A stretch of DNA of 5,007 nt from Oscillospiraceae bacterium. GTDB lineage: Bacteria; Bacillota; Clostridia; Oscillospirales; Oscillospiraceae. The stretch spans positions 1 to 5,007 of the forward strand of contig JAITQY010000104.1 in the NCBI GenBank assembly GCA_031288675.1, in the 5' to 3' direction. Below, in pieces: positions 1 to 4,822 of this stretch. Under the pieces are notes generated by a model. That model was not told the DNA's origin and searched no databases. It saw nothing but the letters and a program-made list of their open reading frames with translations. Positions within the stretch are counted from its first letter, which is position 1. The number at the start of each line of letters is the position of its first letter. Made by a program: the position numbers and the translations under genes.

Positions 1-893
1 AGCCACGCCTCGTACTCGGTATATATCCTGTCCATAGCCGCCGCCGCGCCGCTTGTTACGCCGTACTTAGAATGGTTAGCGGTGAGATACGTGAATGCGC
101 TTCCGCTGGCTTCCATATCGGCGAACAGCTTATCGTAACCGCCTACGGAGGACTGCTTTCCGCCGGAGATTGCTTTGGTCTTTGCCGTGCCGCCGGAACC
201 GCTTTTTTCAGCGGCGGCGGTAGCTTTGCCGGTATCAGCTTTAGCGGGTTCGGGCTGCTCAAACTTATATTGCCACTCCATAATGCGGTCACTGTTTTCC
301 TGAGCGCGCCTCGCTTGCTCGGCAAGCGCGGCGTCATAGGCTTTTTGAGCGCGAACGCTTTCGTCATGCAGCGCGGCGGCGAGGTCTTCGGCGTTCTCCG
401 CAGAGGCGGAAGCGAGAGCGAACTCATAATCGTTCTGCGCTTTAAGACGCGCAAGCTCTAAATCTGATACAGCTCCGGCTTCCGCGGCGTTAATGTCTCC
501 GAGCGAGCCTTGAAGCGTTACACGGCGGGCGAGTTCGCCCTGCACCTGAGCGCCGTTGTTAAGCCCTTTGGCGTTGGCGTACTCCGCAAAGTTCTGTCCG
601 TCCAGCGCGGACGCGCTTTGGTTACGTGCGTCCTGATAAACGGGACCGACTTTGCTAAGCGCGTCGTCAATGCCGAGAACCGCATTGTCATAGGCGCGGC
701 GGAGCTTAGAACGCGCTTGCTCCAGCTGGCGAGCGTATATCTCCTCTATGTAGTCACTGTTGTCATAGGCGCTGTAACTGACCTTACCGGATGTTTCCGC
801 GCCTTTTGGGTTGGGGCGTTTGCCCGTGGTGACGGCGGCGCCGTCTTCGTCATCGGTTTTTACTTTGATATTTTTCGGTAAAATTATTCTCAT
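1..893 (-). CDS. Alanine-rich helical phage structural protein (3' end outside window)
   Basis: This frame is open from an ATG at 893-891 to the window edge: 297 codons without a stop, so the C-terminus is missing. The start follows an AAGGAAA ribosome binding site. Residues 1-40 are polar and low in structure. Residues about 47-210 are strongly helical and rich in Ala, Glu, Gln and Arg, with coiled-coil character. Residues 214-250 form a Gly/Ala/Ser/Lys linker, and a second ordered segment starts near 251 (GGYDKLFADM, then YLTANHSKYGV). The stretch around 102-150, with AKGLNNGAQVQGEL and then DLELARLKAQNDY, resembles from memory a family of Clostridia phage proteins encoded close to the capsid gene. 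Its role is uncertain; an internal virion, tail or head-associated protein is possible. Its GC content is high (37 of 60 in bases 1-60), matching the capsid genes. The plus-strand frames opposite it are shadows. Confidence 0.72.
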   Translation of the reverse strand, partial: MRIILPKNIKVKTDDEDGAAVTTGKRPNPKGAETSGKVSYSAYDNSDYIEEIYARQLEQARSKLRRAYDNAVLGIDDALSKVGPVYQDARNQSASALDGQNFAEYANAKGLNNGAQVQGELARRVTLQGSLGDINAAEAGAVSDLELARLKAQNDYEFALASASAENAEDLAAALHDESVRAQKAYDAALAEQARRAQENSDRIMEWQYKFEQPEPAKADTGKATAAAEKSGSGGTAKTKAISGGKQSSVGGYDKLFADMEASGSAFTYLTANHSKYGVTSGAAAAMDRIYTEYEAW

Positions 894-920
894 TGTGATT
901 TTTTCCTTAAATTAGTAGTT
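894..920 (-). promoter_or_regulatory. Leader and ribosome binding site shared with the capsid gene
   Basis: Read on the minus strand, this leader runs AACTACTAATTT, then AAGGAAAAAATCACA directly before the ATG. The capsid gene has nearly the same leader (AACTACAAACACT, then AAAGGAGAAAAATCACA). AAGGA is the ribosome binding site. The match runs from AACTAC to the start codon with small gaps, which is longer than a ribosome binding site alone would explain. Common origin or shared control is an inference. Confidence 0.6.
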
Positions 921-930
921 AATAGTCTGC

Positions 931-1191
931 TCATTTCCGCAGGTCTGCGGCAAGAGCTTGTTCAAAGTTCGAGAAAATACGAAAGCCATTTTCAAACTCT
1001 TCAAATTTCCAGTAAATATCTCCGCCGAAATCCATATATAGAGAATGTTCTCTATCGTATCCGCTGGACTGAGGCTCAAATTGGATGTTTATAGGGATAG
1101 TTATAACTTCCGGAGTTTCAAGCGACACGTATTCCAGTTTGCCTCCGTCATTTTGTGTAATCATCTTTTTACGCTTGTGTAAAATCATCAC
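931..1191 (-). CDS. Small unrecognised acidic protein, about 77-86 aa
   Basis: I do not recognise this protein. The frame can start at GTG 1191, ATG 1188 or ATG 1164; none has a clear Shine-Dalgarno sequence, so the start is open. The 1164 start would give a 77-aa protein beginning MITQNDGG. The N-terminus is lysine-rich (HKRKK), and the rest is acidic and aromatic: an apparent beta-rich part (VITIPINIQFEP), then YMDFGGDIYWKFEEFENGFRIF and a helical end (NFEQALAADLRK). There is no signal peptide or membrane segment, so it is probably cytoplasmic. It lies 63 bases after the membrane protein gene and 37 bases before the helical structural gene. GC is low in its 3' part (18 of 60 in 961-1020). 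Small acidic proteins next to a toxin can be immunity proteins, but that is speculation from position only. Confidence 0.6.
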   Translation of the reverse strand: MMILHKRKKMITQNDGGKLEYVSLETPEVITIPINIQFEPQSSGYDREHSLYMDFGGDIYWKFEEFENGFRIFSNFEQALAADLRK

Positions 1192-1254
1192 AGTTTATCT
1201 AAGCGTATTTGACGCGGCGGCAAGTGTATGCCAGCGTTACCGAGAGCAGTCCTA

Positions 1255-1512
1255 TCAGAACAGTTTTGATAAGAACCTAAGCGCAAGCGCGATAAGGATA
1301 ATCAGAATAATATCAGCAGGCACAAGTACTATAAGGATAGCCGCCGACCGCATCTGTCCGTCAAGAAAATCCGCGTCAGAGAAGTTCATCTCCCATCCGC
1401 CTTGTAAGTATCCGACCGCTCCGAAAAGCGTAAGGGATAATGCGTACGCCAACGCCAGAAGCAGCGCGAATATAAGAGCTGCCGTTAAGATTATACAGAG
1501 AGTTTTTTTCAT
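1255..1512 (-). CDS. Small two-helix membrane protein (holin-like or immunity-like)
   Basis: This 85-aa protein has two hydrophobic segments, about residues 5-33 and 57-81, separated by an acidic loop (EMNFSDADFLDGQ). Lysines at 2-3 and the basic end RFLSKLF predict both termini inside and the loop outside. The ATG at 1512 lies two bases after the TAG of the lysozyme-like gene (1517-1515) with no clear ribosome binding site, so translation is probably coupled to it. Size, hairpin topology and position next to a signal-less lysozyme fit a phage holin. They also fit a membrane immunity protein protecting against a wall-degrading toxin. No holin family motif is recognised. GC is near 50%, unlike the AT-rich gene before it. 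As an ORF it is convincing; as a function it is only a contextual guess. Confidence 0.65.
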   Translation of the reverse strand: MKKTLCIILTAALIFALLLALAYALSLTLFGAVGYLQGGWEMNFSDADFLDGQMRSAAILIVLVPADIILIILIALALRFLSKLF

Positions 1513-1514
1513 AG

Positions 1515-2102
1515 CTATTTACGACCGATCTTATCTGATATTAATTTCCTTATTTTATCCAGTTTAAGTAATATGATATAGTTTGGTTCCATTTCTTCTA
1601 ATGCTTTTCTTGTGCCTTGATTATAACGGTTTGCAATTATTGCAATTTGCTCATCGGTCAAATCCTTACCGTCGATAAACGGATAGTCGTGATATTTAAG
1701 CTGAGATAAATATAAAGCTGCCACAAAAACAGATTGCACAGGGTCATTGAGCGTATTGATTATATCTTTACGCTGTTGTCCGGTGAGTTTGTCGTAATCA
1801 TATCCTAAGGCAACAGCGGCGGTACGTACCTGAACACTTGCGTTGCCGAAAGAAGTAGTGTCTTTGTCTCTGTCCGGCATAATACGAAAACTGCGTAGTA
1901 TATAAGCTATATCATCAAATATAAAAGGTTCTCCTCCTACCTCAATATGAAGTACACCAGCAAGCAATTCAGGAGGAATATCATACTTTTCTGCGGCGGA
2001 GCGTATAATTACGGCGTATCCCTCAATCCATTGATCTTTGAACGGTTCAACCCATTCGTATTTATCTGTTCCCAAGACATTAATATCATACAGCCATTGC
2101 AT
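1515..2102 (-). CDS. Lysozyme-like / lytic transglycosylase-type protein
   Basis: This 195-aa protein has the layout of the goose-lysozyme/SLT superfamily, which cleaves the glycan strands of peptidoglycan. Residues 40-53 (YDIPPELLAGVLHI) lead into Glu54 of HIEVGG, the likely catalytic glutamate. TSFGNASVQVRTAA (83-96) corresponds to the substrate-binding G/Q segment, and IANRYNQG (156-163) to the late 'YN.G' motif. There is no signal peptide, so export would need a holin or a delivery system. The N-terminal part (WLYDINVLGTDKYEW, then WIEGYA) recalls lysozyme-domain proteins found near polymorphic toxin loci, a recollection I could not check. ATG 2102 has no Shine-Dalgarno sequence. The frame stays open for 14 more codons up to TAG 2147-2145 without a start codon, so the 5' end may be truncated. 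GC is about 30-37% in 1561-1740, far below the capsid genes, suggesting separate acquisition. Confidence 0.7.
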   Translation of the reverse strand: MQWLYDINVLGTDKYEWVEPFKDQWIEGYAVIIRSAAEKYDIPPELLAGVLHIEVGGEPFIFDDIAYILRSFRIMPDRDKDTTSFGNASVQVRTAAVALGYDYDKLTGQQRKDIINTLNDPVQSVFVAALYLSQLKYHDYPFIDGKDLTDEQIAIIANRYNQGTRKALEEMEPNYIILLKLDKIRKLISDKIGRK

Positions 2103-2113
2103 TGCTTTGTCAA
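2085..2113 (-). promoter_or_regulatory. Candidate sigma-70 promoter across the lysozyme start
   Basis: On the minus strand a perfect TTGACA (2113-2108) is followed after exactly 17 bases by TATGAT (2090-2085), one mismatch from the -10 consensus. Transcription would start near 2078, inside the lysozyme-like reading frame, so it could not give the full protein from ATG 2102. It may serve the membrane and 86-aa genes, or be a chance match in AT-rich sequence. Confidence 0.35.
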
Positions 2114-2201
2114 CCGTCCATTCATGAACGCTCTCTGACGGACGCTATAATATTGCTGTGTGCCGCGCTTCTATATTATGTGTATTCCGCGTGTACCGGC
2201 A

Positions 2202-2223
2202 GGGGCGGCGATTAATCCGCCCC
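2202..2223. other. GC-rich hairpin after the connector gene
   Basis: GGGGCGG (2202-2208) and CCGCCCC (2217-2223) form a perfect 7-bp stem around an 8-base loop. It lies 13 bases past the stop codon of the 127-aa gene. Neither strand has a T-run after it, so it is not a canonical intrinsic terminator. It could stabilise the mRNA 3' end or weaken read-through. The rest of 2103-2236 shows no gene. Confidence 0.5.
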
Positions 2224-2236
2224 ATGCGTTTGAGGG

Positions 2237-2620
2237 TCAGGTCCAGCGGGAGAAGCTGCTGAACTCAATTCCGCCGTAGACGTTGCTAATGCTCTCCCAT
2301 TTGGCAAGGCGACGGCGCTCAAACCGCGCAAGACCTTCCTCGTAGCGCGCCTGAAAAAATGAGGCGAGCGCCGGATTTTCTTCTAATAAGAGGTGAGCCG
2401 CCAGACCGTAGGGCGCAACGCCGTCAAGCAGCTGCTCCGGCAGGTCAACAGTATAGCTAAGCTCGCTGACGTCTAAAAGGGTATCTTCCGTGCCTGCGGC
2501 GCGCTGAAGCTCCGGAAGTAAAACTCTAAGTATGCCGGACGCGCGTGCGCTGTATTCGGCGGCGTCCTCGACCGCGTCCATAAGTTTCAAAGCTGATTCA
2601 AAAATATTTTCTGCTGTCAT
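2237..2620 (-). CDS. Putative phage head-tail connector / head-completion protein
   Basis: This 127-aa, mostly helical protein follows the capsid gene by 99 bases. Its layout matches small proteins that commonly follow capsid genes in clostridial phages: an N-terminal helix (TAENIFESALKLM), a middle helix ending in LLPEL (33-38), a strand-like turn (SYTVDLPEQLLDGV, 55-68), then APYGLAAHLLLEENPALASFFQ (69-90) and an Arg-rich helix (RYEEGLARFERRRLAKW). The 'LPE..L.GV.PYG.A..L..E......F...Y' pattern is the main clue; it recalls adaptor proteins at the head-tail vertex. The ATG at 2620 is preceded by GGAG with a 9-base spacer. GC is high (36 of 60 in 2401-2460), like the capsid gene. No frame damage is seen. 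The connector role is inferred from pattern and position. Confidence 0.65.
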   Translation of the reverse strand: MTAENIFESALKLMDAVEDAAEYSARASGILRVLLPELQRAAGTEDTLLDVSELSYTVDLPEQLLDGVAPYGLAAHLLLEENPALASFFQARYEEGLARFERRRLAKWESISNVYGGIEFSSFSRWT

Positions 2621-2652
2621 AAGTATAATCTCCGTGAAAGTAGTAGTCAGGG

Positions 2653-2693
2653 GGACGGGGGACGCGATAATTAGGGGTTACGCGTCCCCGTCC
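2653..2693. other. Strong hairpin between capsid and connector genes
   Basis: GGACGGGGGACGCG (2653-2666) pairs with CGCGTCCCCGTCC (2681-2693): 13 bp with one bulged G and a 14-base loop. No T-run follows on either strand. Located between the capsid stop (2720) and the connector start (2620), it could act as a partial attenuator or RNA-processing/stability element that keeps capsid mRNA more abundant than downstream message. Function is inferred; the pairing is directly visible. Confidence 0.6.
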
Positions 2694-2719
2694 TATGCCG
2701 TTTAGAGGCGCGGTTAAGG

Positions 2720-3397
2720 TTAGCCGTTGAAAATTACGGAGCTAACCGGAGAATCGTACATCCCCGCCTTGACGGAGTACGCCTTTATGGGAGCGCCTAA
2801 CGTCAGCGAACTGTACGGAATCGTAACGCCGGCATACTCCTTAGCCGAAGCGCTGTAACGCGGGTCGGTACCGTCGATAGTGTAATAGCTTGCGGTGCCG
2901 GAGACGCTGCTGGTAATCTGATAGTACTGGTTAGCCGTGTTTTTCTGTATCGTCGGAGCCGGAAGTACGGAGGTGACAGAGGCGGCGGTGTATACTCCGC
3001 TGGCGCGTGAGCCGAGAACAAACGCGTCGTGTATTATCCTGCCGTCTATTTGGTTGCCGTTGATACCCGGAGGATCCTGATGTATCTTAAAGTCGTGGAG
3101 CTTAACGGCGGCGATAAGGCTGCTTTCGTGCGCGGCGATGAACTTGACGCCGGCGGGCATAACGCTTGCCGGAACTTTGATGACCTTCATACCGTCAATC
3201 ATTCCGACGTAGCCCATTTTCAGCGCCTCCTCACCGAGTTTGTCGTTGGTGAGGAACTCCGGATTGCGTTTGAGCAGCTTGTAGCAGGCGGAGGAAATGA
3301 AAAGAGTCCTGCCGGTTTCGGGGGCGTGGGCGTTGTCTAACTGCTCCGTAGCGTTGGTGATAAGCTCCGTAATGTTGCTGACTGAAGGCTCGTCCAC
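2720..3397 (-). CDS. Major capsid protein, C-terminal part, with Ig-like chitobiase C-terminal domain
   Basis: This is the second half of the frameshifted capsid gene. The homologous-looking frame begins upstream at 3424 (AKKAGTIAAVDEPS); GTG 3397 is only the first possible start, and it has no good ribosome binding site. The shell part continues with GRTLFISSACYKLLK, MGYVGMIDGMKVIKVP and FKIHQDPPGINGNQIDGRI before DAFVLGSRASGVYTA. The 'HQDPPGI.G...GR...DAFVL' end is typical of clostridial phage capsid proteins. A separate module fills residues about 145-225 of this fragment. It carries YYTIDGTDPR, the hallmark of the CHB_HEX_C / Ig-like fold, followed by IKAYSVKAGMYDSPVSS. Such domains are usually displayed on capsids or enzymes and may bind glycans. 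With the first half, the restored protein would be about 357 aa. On its own this fragment should not assemble. Confidence 0.75.
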   Translation of the reverse strand: MDEPSVSNITELITNATEQLDNAHAPETGRTLFISSACYKLLKRNPEFLTNDKLGEEALKMGYVGMIDGMKVIKVPASVMPAGVKFIAAHESSLIAAVKLHDFKIHQDPPGINGNQIDGRIIHDAFVLGSRASGVYTAASVTSVLPAPTIQKNTANQYYQITSSVSGTASYYTIDGTDPRYSASAKEYAGVTIPYSSLTLGAPIKAYSVKAGMYDSPVSSVIFNG

Positions 3398-3792
3398 CGC
3401 GGCGATAGTTCCGGCTTTCTTTGCCCATACTCAAGCCGGTACTTGTCCACAGCGTCCGTAACGACCTCGTCGATTTCGCGCCTAAGCGCGCGTGCCGCGC
3501 CTTTAACGTTCATTTGGTCGTTGTCGTCGCCCTTGTCGATGATGAAGCAAAACGCCTTGTCCTGAGTAAGTTTCAGTTCCTGTAAGCTGTCTTTAAGATC
3601 TACGGGAACGCCGTAACGCTGAGTATCGGAACGCACATAGTTACCGAGCGGCACCGTATCGACGCTGTAAACGAGTATAGATTCCGCGCCGTCGAATTTG
3701 TAGTTTTTGCTCGCCGCAAATTCCGTGCGCGAGACTTTTTTGAAGCGTTCAGCTACGTGACCGCTGTATTTTTTTGCAAGATTGATAGACAT
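3337..3792 (-). CDS. Major capsid protein, N-terminal part (frameshifted)
   Basis: The ATG at 3792 follows a strong AAAGGAG site. Residues 1-122 read as the N-terminal half of a clostridial-type phage major capsid protein: NLAKKYSGHVAERF, then DTVPLGNYVRSDTQRYGVP, LKLTQDKAFCFIIDKGDDND and ALRREIDEVVTDAVDKYRL. These recall the common pattern 'Y....DERF ... VP..DY.R....RYG.P ... LT.DR.F.F.IDKG ... LRRQIDEV..PEID.YRL'. After Tyr122 the frame turns into an unrelated Arg/Ser-rich tail (EYGQRKPELSPRW onward) and stops at 3337, while the expected continuation is in the -1 frame from 3424. Capsid proteins of this kind build the icosahedral shell. The gene starts a minus-strand unit divergent from the lipoprotein gene, with no portal or scaffold gene directly before it. 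Confidence 0.78.
   Translation of the reverse strand: MSINLAKKYSGHVAERFKKVSRTEFAASKNYKFDGAESILVYSVDTVPLGNYVRSDTQRYGVPVDLKDSLQELKLTQDKAFCFIIDKGDDNDQMNVKGAARALRREIDEVVTDAVDKYRLEYGQRKPELSPRWTSLQSATLRSLSPTLRSS
3424..3426 (-). other. Frameshift site in the capsid gene
   Basis: The good capsid frame changes at the GGG run here (minus strand TATGGGCAAAGAAAGCC). Adding one G (GGGG) restores TAT GGG GCA AAG AAA GCC, i.e. Y-G-A-K-K-A, joining both halves smoothly. The -1 frame has a TGA at 3433-3431, so the switch must lie after that. Loss of a base in a short G run, real or from assembly, is the simplest cause. Confidence 0.7.
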
Positions 3793-3822
3793 TGTGATTT
3801 TTCTCCTTTAGTGTTTGTAGTT
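3793..3822 (-). promoter_or_regulatory. Capsid gene leader and ribosome binding site
   Basis: The minus strand reads AACTACAAACACT, then AAAGGAGAAAAATCACA directly before the capsid ATG. AAAGGAG is a near-ideal Shine-Dalgarno sequence, fitting a highly expressed capsid. The same leader, slightly altered, precedes the helical structural gene at 893. A clear -35/-10 pair for this gene was not found; the TATAAT at 3854-3849 is a possible -10 without a good -35. Confidence 0.6.
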
Positions 3823-3829
3823 TTTTTAC

Positions 3830-3858
3830 TTGATAATTTTGTGTAAACATTATATAAT
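3830..3858 (+). promoter_or_regulatory. Sigma-70-type promoter of the lipoprotein gene
   Basis: TTGATA (3830-3835) and TATAAT (3853-3858) are separated by 17 bases: one mismatch at -35, none at -10. The predicted start near 3865 gives a leader of about 28 bases. A GAGGG ribosome binding site (3880-3884) lies 8 bases before ATG 3893. The -10 lies in the palindrome ATTATATAAT (3849-3858), which also offers TATAAT on the other strand. Confidence 0.7.
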
Positions 3859-3892
3859 GGTTCTACAATATTAGATTGCGAGGGTTTGCGCT

Positions 3893-4822
3893 ATGAAACT
3901 TAAAGTTTTTATCCCGCTTATAATCCTGATTTCATTTAGCTTTCTCCTTTCTTCATGCGGCGGAACGTCAGAACCCGTGCCTACCGAAACTTATGCACCT
4001 GCCGTTACGCCTGCCGCCGAGCCAAACGCTGAACCCAGTGCGGAGCCTACGGAAGTTATCGCTGAACCGGCAGAAGTTACTCCTGTAATGCTGAGCTGGC
4101 AGAACGCTTTAGACGACGAAATCGGCGTGCTGGACGACAAGGTGTATACTTTCCCCAACGGTGAAACGCGCGTCTACGCGGCTGACGAATACATACTGCT
4201 GCTTGACGGCGCGTTCACGCCCGCAAGGGTCATAGAGCAGCTCGGCAAGCTGTACATTCCGGCTGACTGCTACGCGGAACTCGCCCTTATGGATTTCCCG
4301 ACAGTTGAGTTTGACGGCGAACTTTTCGCCGATTACTCCGTTGTAGCCTCGCTGCTCGGCAAAGATTGCGGCATACTGCCCGCGTGGTCTTACGCCCGCT
4401 TTTATGAAAAGCAATGGCATATCGAGTGGCTTACAATGGCTTATCGCCGCGCAATGGCGGATAACACCGTAGTGTGGATTGACGACCATTTTGAGATAGA
4501 CGAATCTGCCTTGCGCACGGACCTGCGCCAAAATCTTCGTCAGGCATACACACTGTTTGAAGATTACGCCTTTGACAACGGTCTTGCCGGCGTTGAAACG
4601 CGCAGCAGCGCGGAACTCGGCATTATCCTACATCATATTGAGTTTGCGGACTATCTTGGTTCGGCAGGACGATTCGCGTTTTTCTCCGCTCCGTATACCG
4701 CCATTGTGGATGTGCAAAGCGGCGATACGTATTTCTATTCTTTCGCGCATTTGACGGGCAGTGTCTGGAAGCCGGACTTTTACCGCGACGATTTATTTTT
4801 AGGCGGCTACTACATGGGATAA
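3893..4822 (+). CDS. Secreted lipoprotein of unknown function
   Basis: This 309-aa protein starts with a lipoprotein signal: MKLK, a hydrophobic core (5-19) and the lipobox LSSC with Cys22 as the lipidation site, followed by GG. Residues 24-65 form a Pro/Glu/Ala/Thr linker with repeated AEP units, typical of a tether through the cell wall. The mature domain begins near 67. Residues about 99-157 contain two similar motifs, DGAFTPARVIEQLGKLYIP and VEFDGELFADYSVVASLLG, that faintly recall the copper amine oxidase N-terminal 'stalk' repeats of Bacillota; this is weak. The rest (YARFYEKQWHIEW, YRRAMADNTVVWIDD, FYSFAHLTGSVW) is aromatic-rich and unrecognised, with no catalytic motif. It has its own promoter and faces away from the phage genes, so it is expressed independently, as phage morons often are. 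Composition (32 of 60 GC in 4141-4200) resembles the structural genes. It could also be host DNA. Confidence 0.8.
   Translation: MKLKVFIPLIILISFSFLLSSCGGTSEPVPTETYAPAVTPAAEPNAEPSAEPTEVIAEPAEVTPVMLSWQNALDDEIGVLDDKVYTFPNGETRVYAADEYILLLDGAFTPARVIEQLGKLYIPADCYAELALMDFPTVEFDGELFADYSVVASLLGKDCGILPAWSYARFYEKQWHIEWLTMAYRRAMADNTVVWIDDHFEIDESALRTDLRQNLRQAYTLFEDYAFDNGLAGVETRSSAELGIILHHIEFADYLGSAGRFAFFSAPYTAIVDVQSGDTYFYSFAHLTGSVWKPDFYRDDLFLGGYYMG

Noticed and set aside
143..454. Minus-strand open frame of 103 aa
   Set aside because: It lies in a different frame inside the helical structural gene, is Pro/Arg/Lys-rich, and has no start signal of its own.
72..881. Two plus-strand open frames (72-461 and 510-881) opposite the helical structural gene
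   Set aside because: They encode Gly/Phe/Val-rich, low-quality sequence with no ribosome binding site, while the minus strand has one continuous 297-codon frame with a good start and phage-like sequence. They are shadows of GC-rich codons.
1947..2138. Plus-strand open frame opposite the lysozyme-like gene start
   Set aside because: No start signal, and it is mostly antisense to the better-supported lysozyme-like frame.
2146..2151. Plus-strand TATAAT as a promoter
   Set aside because: No -35-like hexamer lies 15-19 bases upstream, and no plus-strand gene follows.
3415..3426. Programmed -1 ribosomal frameshift making the capsid protein
   Set aside because: No X XXY YYZ heptamer is present in the original frame (codons GGG CAA AGA AAG), no downstream pseudoknot was seen, and the shift falls in mid-fold rather than before an optional C-terminal domain as in T7 gp10. 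A lost G is simpler.
2803..3434. Other open frames within the capsid gene (2803-3021 minus, 3029-3340 plus, 3231-3434 minus)
   Set aside because: All overlap the clear capsid frame, lack start signals and give Arg/Pro/Ser-rich or otherwise unconvincing proteins.
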